From Bacteroidales bacterium UBA4459 (lineage in GTDB: Bacteria; Bacteroidota; Bacteroidia; Bacteroidales; F082), in assembly GCA_002389465.1 (NCBI GenBank), contig DGOT01000201.1, positions 1 to 21,260 of the forward strand: DNA of 21,260 bases. The letters run 5' to 3'. Below the pieces are notes generated by a model. The model saw only the letters and a program-made list of their open reading frames with translations, was not told the DNA's origin and searched no databases. Shown here one piece after another: positions 7,301 to 16,200 of the stretch; the first letter of the stretch is position 1, and each line of letters begins with the position of its first letter. Both the position numbers and the translations under genes were made by a program.

Positions 7301-8863
7301 AAACTTACCGGAACTCCTGAGAATCCTCAGCTTGTTGGTATGGTTGACATGAAACGGGCAGCGATGGTGGTCAATTATCTGAACACAAAATATTCATTTT
7401 CGAATGCGGTGATCTTTGAACCCGACAGAATAAATTTCAACAAACTGATTATCTATGATACACTGGGTAATCATGCCAATATCAAAGGGTACCTGACACA
7501 TAACCATTTTAAAAACTCCGTTTTTGATGTTCGTTTGTCAACAGACAAGTTCTTGTTCTTTAATACAACAAAAAGAATGAATGACTTGTATTACGGCACT
7601 GCCATTACATCGGGAGATCTGCTGTTAACCGGAGACGTCAATAATCTGAAACTGGAGATGCAGGTGTCCACGCTCAATGGAACCAAAGTAAACCTGCCGC
7701 TGGATTATGTTGTAGAAATCTCAGATAAAGATTATATTGTTTTTATTCATCCAAGAGACACATTGGATGCTGCACTTAATAAGGAAGAAGAAATACAATT
7801 CGGGCAAGCAGAAGAAGAGAAACAACTGAGTTACGATATTAATTTGAAAATGGATATTAATCCTAAAGCCAGTGTAGCAATATTTGTACCCAACGACCTG
7901 GGTAAAATCGAATCACGGGGAAGGGGTGTTCTGAGTACGAATTTCAATTCGGACGGAGATTTTTATATATCCGGAGACTATACGGTAGATAATGGGCTGT
8001 TTAACCTGAGAATTGCCAATCTGGTGAACAAACGGTTCGAACTGGTTAAAGGCGGCCGGATCTCCTGGTCAGGAGATCCATATCTGGCCAACCTGAACAT
8101 TAAGGGGGTTTATCGTCTGAAAACAAATATTTCCAGCCTCGGTATAATGATCGACTCCACATCCGATTATAAAAACAAAGTGGAAGTGGAATGTTATGTT
8201 GTGCTGACCAACCAGCTGAATAATCCGAACATGCGTTTTGAACTGAGGATGCCCGACCTTGATCCCGACTTGCAGCGGGCTGTTTTTGCCGAGATTGATA
8301 CAACCAACCCGGCCATGCTTAACCAGCAAGTAATGTCACTACTGGTTCTTGGCTCGTTCAGTGCAAGCAATGCCTCAAACATTACGTTGAGTTCTTCTTA
8401 TTATACGGTAATTACCAACCAGTTAAGTAAAATGTTGTCGCGTATCAGCGATGATTTCGACATAGGTATCAACTATAAGCCTGGCGACCAGATATCGCAG
8501 GAAGAGTTTGAATTTGCCTTGTCTACACAACTGTTTGACGACAGGCTTGCCATCTCCGGCAATGTCGGGATGACATACGACAGGGTGGAACGAAATGCAA
8601 GTAATATAGTGGGAGATGTTGATATTAGCTACAAATTGACCGAAGACGGCAGATGGGTACTGAAGGTTTACAACCACTCCAACGTCAACTCGTGGTATAA
8701 TTACAGTAATTATGATAAATTGTCGCCATATACCCAGGGCGTGGGCGTTGGCTACACAAAAGAATTTAACAACCTCGCTGAGCTTCTTACACGTACAAAG
8801 ACAAGAAAAAAAGATAAGGTAAATGCAGAAGCAGTAAAAAATAAAGAAGATGAGAACTTGTGA
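4331..8863 (+). CDS. TamB-like translocation/assembly module protein (DUF490)
   Basis: A 1510-residue envelope protein. An N-terminal basic stretch and one transmembrane helix (about residues 15-36) anchor it in the inner membrane. The rest is predicted beta-rich repeat of the AsmA/TamB type that bridges the periplasm and supports phospholipid transfer and outer-membrane protein assembly. The C-terminal DUF490/TamB region is recognisable from about residue 980, including the RGVLSTNFNSDGDFYISGDY stretch and the following GLFNLRIANL and GDPYLANLNI segments (about 1197-1260), and LLVLGSFS near 1336. The tail after about 1485 is lysine-rich. Start: the only usable codon upstream of the membrane helix is TTG at 4331, because a stop lies in frame at 4313 and the first internal ATG (M35) would remove the anchor. 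Two short-spaced genes follow. Family confident; exact role inferred. Confidence 0.92.
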   Translation: MKQKQVRKNNIKKLFRWLLNIVLVFIAIPFVLTFMFRDPMVQSLSARMLTKWLSEKTGYHIELEKVRLTAFRGLSFEGLKINDHHGEAMLHVDRLNAQPAFSDWNLLFLKFKSIDIEGAFFRYARYKNEDDYNLMIFLNKYLGSSSADQSKKSGDFHLNTGELVLANSKFHLYDEHSHYANVIGVDYADMLIDSIYLYSHDFNLINDSLHLQIDSLFAHEKSGFTIDRMSTGFGISSTNLQAHNLLLDSHNSHLDLDLDFYYSGYNDYRDFIDSVVMTGDIRLSTLDLSAVGYFADIMFQMPNVTGISGYVSGPVSFMKGDHLRIKYGRTTRFYGNALIKGLPDFFTSYMEAEIFELTTSACDLKSFTLPDAEHKHIDLSDLVSCDELFKAQGSFKGYYEDFTTKLNLQSDEGVLNADVTYRKSEDQTIDVKARLDGEQFDMGELLNVQDVFGNVSLDIKIDAYGRDLSDMKIDVDGYLSSIDFFGYSYKRIAVNGWYQSDSIKSTLRVGDKSLMMGADVALNLKRGPILKAHTNIKYADPGKLHLISDQNFRITTVADLLMKGFNPDSMSGRLTLAGTVLYFDDLKYTLQHAELLKSHDDKDVIEIHSDYADAKMEGKFNITETGDLLAGLFDHYYHITNYANDSMLRRRQNMAINVEIKDGILIEEQLVPGLYLSPGTNLQAQIDYGSNDLAVTMNSELIEYVGNSLNRNNFVVETNKNILNYTYSADRIVLKDSTSEDKTVFGIDNFVLKGLSGNDRVTFGLNWDNKDSMLLNRAMIEGYMKYDTGVSVLRMNNSEVYINDTLWHIKDGNAVIIDSASTRFEDLVIYGGQSAMSLTGELPQSDNDTLHVGFNNWNLSHFDIVTKMFGFDLNGKINGNVEVTRAFTNLTFETDLKIDNFYFNRQYMGAATLQSKWNNASKSIFIDSDIVREGSSGQGRVFSAIGYYYPFREEGNFDLKIDFNRLKIKTIEPFFIEYVSNIEGVASGNFKLTGTPENPQLVGMVDMKRAAMVVNYLNTKYSFSNAVIFEPDRINFNKLIIYDTLGNHANIKGYLTHNHFKNSVFDVRLSTDKFLFFNTTKRMNDLYYGTAITSGDLLLTGDVNNLKLEMQVSTLNGTKVNLPLDYVVEISDKDYIVFIHPRDTLDAALNKEEEIQFGQAEEEKQLSYDINLKMDINPKASVAIFVPNDLGKIESRGRGVLSTNFNSDGDFYISGDYTVDNGLFNLRIANLVNKRFELVKGGRISWSGDPYLANLNIKGVYRLKTNISSLGIMIDSTSDYKNKVEVECYVVLTNQLNNPNMRFELRMPDLDPDLQRAVFAEIDTTNPAMLNQQVMSLLVLGSFSASNASNITLSSSYYTVITNQLSKMLSRISDDFDIGINYKPGDQISQEEFEFALSTQLFDDRLAISGNVGMTYDRVERNASNIVGDVDISYKLTEDGRWVLKVYNHSNVNSWYNYSNYDKLSPYTQGVGVGYTKEFNNLAELLTRTKTRKKDKVNAEAVKNKEDENL
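4351..4358 (-). promoter_or_regulatory. Possible -7 box of the tsaD promoter inside tamB
   Basis: Read on the minus strand this is TATTTTTG, an exact match to the Bacteroidota -7 consensus TAnnTTTG. It would start transcription about 15-20 bases before the tsaD ATG. No TTTG -33 element is seen 19-21 bases upstream, so only half the promoter is supported. It lies within the first ten codons of the divergent tamB-like gene. Confidence 0.35.
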
Positions 8864-8876
8864 ACCAGAATACTGC

Positions 8877-9962
8877 ATGGGTAGGGTATTGATAATAGTT
8901 GTTATACTAATAATGCTTATCCTGCCTGCCGGACTGAAATCACAGATAATTGTCGAAAGTTCCGACATGCCTTCTCCCGGTGATACTGTCCGTTTAAGTA
9001 CGGGATTAAACACCGGTTTTATTGACTATGTGCAAACAGGAGAGGACTTTTTATGGGACTTCTCGCAGCTAGTGCCTGTAGTACAAACCGTGGATACTTT
9101 TGTGACTCCGTCAGAAACACCCTTCTTTTACCAGATATTCTTTGTGTTGTATTCAAATCTCGCCAATCGCTTTATGCGCGATATTCCTATTCCCGACTTC
9201 GAATTATCGAATATTTATTACTTCTACAAAAATGATAATGCCCGATTCAGTAACATCGGCTATGCAGCGTCCATTAATGGGATTCCCTTACCTGTGAGGT
9301 TCGACAATCCTGATGTGGTGTACAGGTTTCCACTGCAATATTCCGACAGGGATTCATCTTCTTCGCGTGTTGAATACGATATTCCTAATATGGGGTATCT
9401 GCTGGTGGACAGAACACGAAGAAATGTAGTGGACGGTTGGGGTACACTTATTACTCCATTTGGTACGTTTGAAGTATTAAGGGTAAAATCTGAAGTACAC
9501 GAATTCGATAGCCTTTACATCGACTCGATACAAATGGGCGTGCCGATTGATCGGAATTTTATCGAGTATAAATGGCTGGCCAAAGGACAAAAAGAACCTC
9601 TTTTACAAATCACATCCGATATAGTAGGAGGCCTGTTTGTTGTGTACAGAGACTCGTTGCGTATGGGTCTGGATGCTGTGAATGAAAATCCGGTTAACGG
9701 AAACACAATGGCTATTTATCCAAATCCGGCAGCTTCCATGCTGTTTGTAGAGTTTGACATGCTTAAACCTGTCAATGTCGAATTATCAGTGTACGATATA
9801 ACTGGAAAGAAGCTGTATGGTAAACAATTAGCGGGAATAAGGAAAGGCGTCAACAGAAAAACACTGAACTTGGGCAGTTTGAACCTGGCGGATGGAATGT
9901 ATCTGATGAAATTGAAAGCAGGCTCACAGATTGTAACAAAAAAACTAATGATAAAAAATTAA
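8877..9962 (+). CDS. T9SS type A sorting domain protein of unknown function
   Basis: A secreted protein of 361 residues if started at the ATG at 8877. That start gives a clean signal peptide (MGRVLIIVVILIMLILPAG, cleavage probably near LKSQ). The upstream ATG at 8850 would add nine residues including two glutamates and two cysteines ahead of the hydrophobic core and would overlap tamB by 14 bases, so I prefer 8877. The last 80 or so residues form a Por-secretion sorting domain: IYPNPA, then VYDITGKKLY, then LADGMYLMKL and KKLMIKN at the end. Known role of that domain: export across the outer membrane by T9SS, with later cleavage and usually surface attachment. The central about 250 residues are beta-rich with no motif I recognise and no catalytic signature. 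It follows tamB by 13 bases and precedes the addA-like gene by 21, suggesting co-transcription. Confidence 0.88.
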   Translation: MGRVLIIVVILIMLILPAGLKSQIIVESSDMPSPGDTVRLSTGLNTGFIDYVQTGEDFLWDFSQLVPVVQTVDTFVTPSETPFFYQIFFVLYSNLANRFMRDIPIPDFELSNIYYFYKNDNARFSNIGYAASINGIPLPVRFDNPDVVYRFPLQYSDRDSSSSRVEYDIPNMGYLLVDRTRRNVVDGWGTLITPFGTFEVLRVKSEVHEFDSLYIDSIQMGVPIDRNFIEYKWLAKGQKEPLLQITSDIVGGLFVVYRDSLRMGLDAVNENPVNGNTMAIYPNPAASMLFVEFDMLKPVNVELSVYDITGKKLYGKQLAGIRKGVNRKTLNLGSLNLADGMYLMKLKAGSQIVTKKLMIKN

Positions 9963-9983
9963 TTAGCCCGTAATTATAAAGCT

Positions 9984-12900
9984 ATGACGTTGGTTGTATA
10001 TAAATCTTCTGCCGGTTCGGGTAAAACAACTACTCTGGTCAAGGAGTATCTGAAGCTTACGCTGGGCAGCCCCTGGCAATTCAGAAATGTACTGGCCATC
10101 ACGTTTACCAATAAAGCTGCCAACGAGATGAAGGAACGTGTGCTCAGCTCACTCAGGCTGATGGCGGAAGGTAAAACAGACAAAAAAGAAGAGCTGAAAG
10201 AGTTAAAAAATGAGCTGGGTGTTTCTGAAGAAGAGTTGCAGAAGAAAGCCAACAAACTCTTATCGGCAATTATATACGATTACGATGAATTTGCTGTAAG
10301 TACCATTGACTCATTTGTACACGGTATCATTAAAACTTTTGCCACCGATATTAAACTTCCTCAGAATTTTGAAGTTGTCCTTGACAAGGATGACATCATT
10401 CCTGAAATTATTCAGGATATGTATGATAAAGTAGGGATAGACAAGGATGTAACGAATATTCTGGTCAACTTTGTTATAGCTAATTACGAGGAAGAAAAAG
10501 GGCACGATCCTACAAACCAGATTTACGGTTTTATCGAAAAACAGATGGAGGAGGAAGGCTTTCATTACATAAGGAAGTTGTTGCATTTGAGCCTGTCCGA
10601 TTTTCACAGAATTATCAGCCGACTGGAGAAAGCTTATTTCACCTTAAAAGAAGAAATTAAAAAAGCAGCTAACGAGGCGATTGAAATCTTTCAGGCAGCC
10701 GGTGTGGCGCAGGAGTGGGTTTATTACGGGGAAAGAGGCCTGTATGGTTATTTTTCAAAGACCAGCATACTGAAGCAAAATAAGGATATCCTGCCGAACT
10801 CACATGTAACGACTACTATTGAGGAGGGTAAATGGCACAGCGGAAAATGCCCTCCTGACCAGAAGCCTGTAATAGATAGAATCAAAGAAGAATTAGTTTC
10901 AAAATACGAAACGATACAGGCATTATCACGCAGGTATTTAACGTACGGACTGCTGCACCGTAAAATTTATGATGTTGCTCTAATTAAGGAAATCCGTCAG
11001 TTATTTGATGATTATACGGCCGACAGCCAGAAGGTGCACATTTCAGAATTTAACAAAAAGATAAGTGAAACGATTGCCGGACAGCCTGTGCCGTTTATTT
11101 ATGAACGGCTGGGGCGTAAATTCACACATTTCCTGATCGATGAGTTTCAGGACACATCCATCCTGCAATGGCAGAACTTTCTTCCTTTGATCGAAGAGTC
11201 ACTGGCATACGGACGTTTCAATATGCTGGTAGGTGATGCCAAACAAGCTATTTACCGTTTCCGTAACGGTGAAGTTGAACTGTTTGCCAATTTGCCAAAA
11301 TTATATCCCGAAGCTGTATTTCCCAGCGAAAAAGCAGCCGAGCAGCTACTGAAAAGTCAGTATAAAGAAATTGTTCTGGAACGGAACTACAGGTCGCATA
11401 GGGAGATCGTTGCCTTTAACAATCGTTTCTTCGAAGCTGTTAAAAGGGGGATGAGCGAAAAAATCAACAAAGTGTATAACCGGCATACGCAACTGCTGCC
11501 GGAAGAGGATGATAGAAACGGGGGATATGTCAGGATTGATCTATTGGAGGCCGAAAATACTGCAGCATATAGGGAAAGAAGATTGCAAAAGATACTTGCC
11601 TATGTGCAGCAACTTCAGAGCAAAGGTTACCGTAACAAAGACATCTGCGTGTTGACGAATCAGAACAAATACGCAGTTGAGATAGCTTCATTTTTAATAG
11701 CGAACGGATATGCTATTGTGTCCAGCGAGTCGCTTCTGCTCAAAAATGCACCGGAAGTGAGGATGATTATTGCCTTCCTTAAATTGTTGTTGCAACAGGA
11801 CGATAAAGTACAGTTGGCAGCGTTTATCCGTGATCTGTTGCTGGTCAAGCCAGAATTAGGCCCCTTCCATGATATTTACGCGCGTTCATTACTTTCGATG
11901 GCAGCAGGCATGGAGTCTTTACTGCAGGATCTTGGATATAACAGCATGAAAGCGAATGAGATGAATGGCATGTCGATATACGAACTCGTCGAATATGCAA
12001 TCGAGGGTTTTTTCGGCTCGCGTAACAACAGCATCTTTGTGCATTATTTTCTCGATTTTGTACTGGAAAACCAGGGTGTCGGGGATGGGTCGTCAGGTGC
12101 TTTCCTCGATTATTGGGATAAAAAAAACGAAAAGACTTTTATCACCATTCCTGAAGGAAAGGATGCCATCCGTGTTATGACCATCCATAAAGCAAAAGGT
12201 CTGAAATTTGAGTCGGTTATTGTCGATTTCACTCCGCTGAGTAAGAAATTATCTAAAAAGGAATACTGGACTGATCTGGATCTGGCGGAGTTAGAGGAGT
12301 TGAAGGTTGGGATGTATCCTGTTACAGAGGAGTTGAAAGAGATAGGGGAGGGAGATGTTTACGATGAGGAGTTGGATAAAACAGAGTTGGATATGCTGAA
12401 TATGGTCTATGTGGCTTTTACAAGGCCGGTCAGTGCTTTGTATATTGTTAGCCATAAAAAAGAGAAGAAACAAAATAAATTTACGGCTTATATCGAAACA
12501 TTCCTGCTGTCTGAGGACTCTTCGTTTGATAATGAAACCTATGAATGGGGGCAGTTGGAAGAGTTGAAAGCGGGAAAGAAGGATGATCAGTCCGGTGTGG
12601 AAGAACTGAAAGATATGCGCTCCTCATCATGGAAAAATCTGATTACCATGGCTTCTGTAGATGATGTGTCGTGGGATCGAATAAATGTGAAACAAGCCAG
12701 AACGTATGGTAACCTGGTGCACAAAATGCTCTCTGAAATTAGATATGCCGATGATGTTTCTCCGGTAGTTGCGAAGTATTTATTATTGGGTTTGCTGGAT
12801 GATGCTGAAGCTGATGATTTGAAGTTAAAACTGGAAAAGTTGGTCCGGCATAAAGAACTGCAGACTTATTTTGCAGATGGGCTAAAGGTGAAAAATGAAT

Positions 12901-13127
12901 CGGAACTTATTAAAAAGAATGCTGTTGGCAAGTCTTTTCAACGCCCTGACAGAGTAGTCGTTACCGAAAACGGACTAGTGCTTATAGATTACAAAACAGG
13001 CGTTAGGGAGAATGAGCACAGACGGCAGATCACCGAATATGCTGAAATGTTTGACAAGTTGGGTTTCAAGAACATAAAGAAGTTGCTGGTGTACATCAGC
13101 GACGATATTGAGGTAATTACTGTGTGA
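9984..13127 (+). CDS. AddA-type UvrD/Rep helicase with C-terminal PD-(D/E)XK nuclease
   Basis: A 1047-residue cytoplasmic superfamily 1A helicase-nuclease of the AddA/RecB type, which resects double-strand breaks for homologous recombination. Helicase motifs in order: Walker A SSAGSGKTTT (K14), motif Ia AITFTNKAANEMKERV (about 38-53), STIDSF (about 107-112), Walker B LIDEFQDT (about 384-391), motif III VGDAKQAIYRFR (about 416-427), NYRSH (about 467-471), motif V MTIHKAKGLKFE (about 732-743) and motif VI YVAFTRP (about 808-814). The nuclease domain has H913 (LVHKML), D989 (RPDRV), and D1002 with K1004 (LIDYKTG), a complete RecB-type active site. A purine-rich, acidic Glu/Leu/Lys segment separates motifs V and VI (about 765-800). 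No AddB-like partner is encoded on either side. It follows the T9SS gene by 21 bases and is probably the last gene of the tamB unit. Confidence 0.92.
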   Translation: MTLVVYKSSAGSGKTTTLVKEYLKLTLGSPWQFRNVLAITFTNKAANEMKERVLSSLRLMAEGKTDKKEELKELKNELGVSEEELQKKANKLLSAIIYDYDEFAVSTIDSFVHGIIKTFATDIKLPQNFEVVLDKDDIIPEIIQDMYDKVGIDKDVTNILVNFVIANYEEEKGHDPTNQIYGFIEKQMEEEGFHYIRKLLHLSLSDFHRIISRLEKAYFTLKEEIKKAANEAIEIFQAAGVAQEWVYYGERGLYGYFSKTSILKQNKDILPNSHVTTTIEEGKWHSGKCPPDQKPVIDRIKEELVSKYETIQALSRRYLTYGLLHRKIYDVALIKEIRQLFDDYTADSQKVHISEFNKKISETIAGQPVPFIYERLGRKFTHFLIDEFQDTSILQWQNFLPLIEESLAYGRFNMLVGDAKQAIYRFRNGEVELFANLPKLYPEAVFPSEKAAEQLLKSQYKEIVLERNYRSHREIVAFNNRFFEAVKRGMSEKINKVYNRHTQLLPEEDDRNGGYVRIDLLEAENTAAYRERRLQKILAYVQQLQSKGYRNKDICVLTNQNKYAVEIASFLIANGYAIVSSESLLLKNAPEVRMIIAFLKLLLQQDDKVQLAAFIRDLLLVKPELGPFHDIYARSLLSMAAGMESLLQDLGYNSMKANEMNGMSIYELVEYAIEGFFGSRNNSIFVHYFLDFVLENQGVGDGSSGAFLDYWDKKNEKTFITIPEGKDAIRVMTIHKAKGLKFESVIVDFTPLSKKLSKKEYWTDLDLAELEELKVGMYPVTEELKEIGEGDVYDEELDKTELDMLNMVYVAFTRPVSALYIVSHKKEKKQNKFTAYIETFLLSEDSSFDNETYEWGQLEELKAGKKDDQSGVEELKDMRSSSWKNLITMASVDDVSWDRINVKQARTYGNLVHKMLSEIRYADDVSPVVAKYLLLGLLDDAEADDLKLKLEKLVRHKELQTYFADGLKVKNESELIKKNAVGKSFQRPDRVVVTENGLVLIDYKTGVRENEHRRQITEYAEMFDKLGFKNIKKLLVYISDDIEVITV

Positions 13128-13279
13128 AATCTTAATAAAACCTAAAAAATAGATAAAAACTGATAATTCTTTCGATCTTTATCCATCTGAATGCTAAATC
13201 TGATGAGGTAAGCCAGACAATTCCAAAATCAAAAATTTGAAATATTAAATCAACGATTTATTCATTAAAAGAAAATAGA

Positions 13280-16200
13280 ATGAAAAAGTTTCTTGCTGTT
13301 TTTACGATTGCAATTTTATGGGCAACCTTGTCAATAGCACAGGAGGATGTGCGCCTGCTCAGGTTCCCTGCCATTCATGGCGACAAGGTTGTTTTTACTT
13401 ATGCCGGCGACCTGTTTGAAGTTCCGCTACAAGGTGGCGTAGCGCGTAAATTAACTAGTTACGAAGATGGATATGAGATGTTTGCCCGGTTTTCGCCTGA
13501 TGGCAAAAATATAGCTTTTACGGCACAGTATGATGGTAACACCGAAGTCTATCTAATCACTGCCGATGGGGGCGTACCTCAACGCCTAACCTATACAGCA
13601 ACCCTGGGGAGAGATGATGTGTCGGACAGGATGGGTCCCAACAATATTGTAATGACCTGGTCAGATAATAACAACATCGTGTACAGGTCGCGTAAACAGT
13701 CGTTCAACTCATTTAAAGGACAACTGTTCAAAGTGCCGCGTGAAGGGGGTTTGTCAGAGGAGTTTCCGCTTCCTGCAGGCAGCTGGTGTTCTTATTCGCC
13801 CGATGGCAAAAGAATGGCTTATAACCGGGTATTCCGCGAGTTCAGAACATGGAAGTATTACAAAGGCGGTATGGCCGATGATGTGTGGATCTATGATTTC
13901 GAGAGTAAAGAAACCATAAACATTACGAACAACGACAACCAAAACATCTACCCGATGTGGATAGGCGATAAGATTTATTTCCTGTCGGACAGAGACCGCA
14001 CGATGAATCTGTTTGTGTACGACCTGAACACAAAAGAAACCTCTAAACTAACCGACTATACAGTCTACGATATCAAATTCCCTTCCTTGGGCGATCATTC
14101 CATTATTTATGAAAACGGAGGCTATTTGTATAATTATGAACTAGCTACGGGAGAAATTTCCAAAGTGCCTGTCACCATGAGCAACGATCTTATCACGGGA
14201 AGAAATGAACTAAAAGATGCCAGTAAGTTTATCAGTTCGTGGGCTATTTCACCTGATGGCAAAAGAGTAGTTTTTGGCGCACGTGGCGATGTGTTTACTG
14301 TGCCAGCCAAATCCGGCATTACACGAAATCTTACACAATCTTCCGGTGTGCATGACCGCAACGTAGAATGGTCACCTGATGGTAAGTACATCTCATATAT
14401 AAGCGATAGAACAGGTGAAGACGAGGTTTATATTCAAAACCAAAATGGATTGGAGGAAGCCATTCAACTAACATTTAATTCAGACACGTACAAATACAAC
14501 CCCATCTGGTCGCCTGATAGCAAATACCTCCTATGGGGTGATAAAATGGCCAGGCTTAACTTGCTGGATATTGCGTCTAAAAAGGTTAAGGTTATTTACG
14601 AAGCTGATGCTTGGGAAATTCGGGATTATTCGTGGTCGCCTGACAGCCGGTGGGTGGCATTCACCGAGCCGTTCAATAATTCAGTCAATAAAATAAAGAT
14701 ATATAGTCTGGAGGAAGGTAGTATTCATCAGGTGACTGATGACTGGTACAATGCAGGCGGGGCTGTTTTCGGTACGGAAGGAGAATATTTATTCTTCACT
14801 TCTTCTCGTGATTTTAACCCAATCTACAGCTGGACTGAATGGAATCATGCATATCAGGATATGGACGGACTCTATTTTGTGACTCTGCAAAAAGATACAC
14901 CTTCGCCTTTTGAGCCAGAAAATGACGAGGTGGCTGTAAAAGAAGAAAAACCACAGAATGGTGATCAGAAGGAGAATAAAAAAGAGGCTGAAGGTGAAAG
15001 TGATAAGAACATCTCTATTGATTTTGACGGGATAACCGGCCGTGTAGTGAAGATACCCGGGAAGCCCGGCAGCTATTGGAGTGTAAACCCCGTAGAAAAC
15101 ACGGTATATTACGTATACGGTTCTTCCAAGGCGGATGGTCCACAGTTAAAGATGTATGACCTGAAGAAAAAGAAGGAAACGGAATTGGGCAAAACCGGTT
15201 CATTCATCATATCCGAAAATAAGAAGAAAATGCTGGTAAGTGTGAACGGAAAAAGAGCTGTGATCGATCTGCCCAGATCAAAAGTGAAACCTGAAAAATA
15301 TCTCGATTTAAGTGGCATGAAAGTTATGGTCAATAAAGCCGAGGAGTGGATACAAATATATCACGAGTCGTGGCGGCAAATGCGCGATTTCTTCTATGCT
15401 CCAAATATGCATGGTCTCGACTGGCCTTCCATAAGAGACAAATATGAAGTGCTTTTGCCTTATGTTAAGAACCGGAACGATCTGAACTATGTAATCGGCG
15501 AGATGATCGGTGAAATAAGTGTGGGACACGCCTATGTTCTGGGTGGCGATAAACCTAAGCCCAAAAGGATCAAAACAGGACTGCTTGGAGCCAGAATTAG
15601 CAGGGATGAAGCTACAGGTTATTTTCGTATTGATGAAATATTGCCAGGCGAAAACTGGACAAAAAAAGTCAGGTCGCCATTAACGGAAGTAGGTGTAGAC
15701 GTAAATGAAGGTGACTATATTATTGCTGTTAACGGGAGGCCGGTAACCGATGTGACTGACATATACAAGTTGCTGGTAGGAACAGCAGATAAACAGGTAA
15801 TGCTGACAATTAATGTAACTGCTTCTGACGAAGGTGCCCGGGATGTGATTGTCGTACCTACAGGTGACGAATCGCAACTGTATTATTTTAAGTGGGTAAG
15901 GAGCAACATCGAAAAGGTGAACAAAGCTACCGACGGACAGGTGGGGTATATTCATATTCCCGATATGGGTGTGGGCGGACTGAATGAGTTTGTCAAATAC
16001 TTTTATCCGCAACTAAATAAAAAGGCACTGATTATTGATGACCGCGGCAATGGTGGTGGCAATGTCTCACCCATGATCATCGAACGGCTGAACCGCCAGT
16101 TGGCACTTTATGGGATGTCGCGGAATAACGGTGTCAACACGAAACCACAGCAGATGATGCTTGGACCAAAGGTATTGCTGATGGACAACTATTCGGCTTC

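Noticed and set aside
8423..9013. Long minus-strand open frame (196 codons) opposite the tamB 3' end
   Set aside because: It lies antisense to the well-supported TamB C-terminal domain and the next gene's signal peptide, has no recognisable family features, and is best explained as a shadow frame.
12283..12400. Purine-rich stretch in the addA-like gene as a possible repeat or G-quadruplex
   Set aside because: It encodes an acidic Glu/Leu/Lys segment in frame and lacks four regular G-tracts; codon content explains the bias.
13128..13279. Possible promoter of the S41 gene: TTTG at 13236-13239 and TATTCATT at 13259-13266, with inverted half-sites TCAAA/TTTGA at 13229-13240
   Set aside because: The spacing fits, but the -7 box matches only three of six fixed positions and short AT-rich inverted repeats are expected by chance. 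The rest of the 152-base gap shows no GC-rich hairpin.
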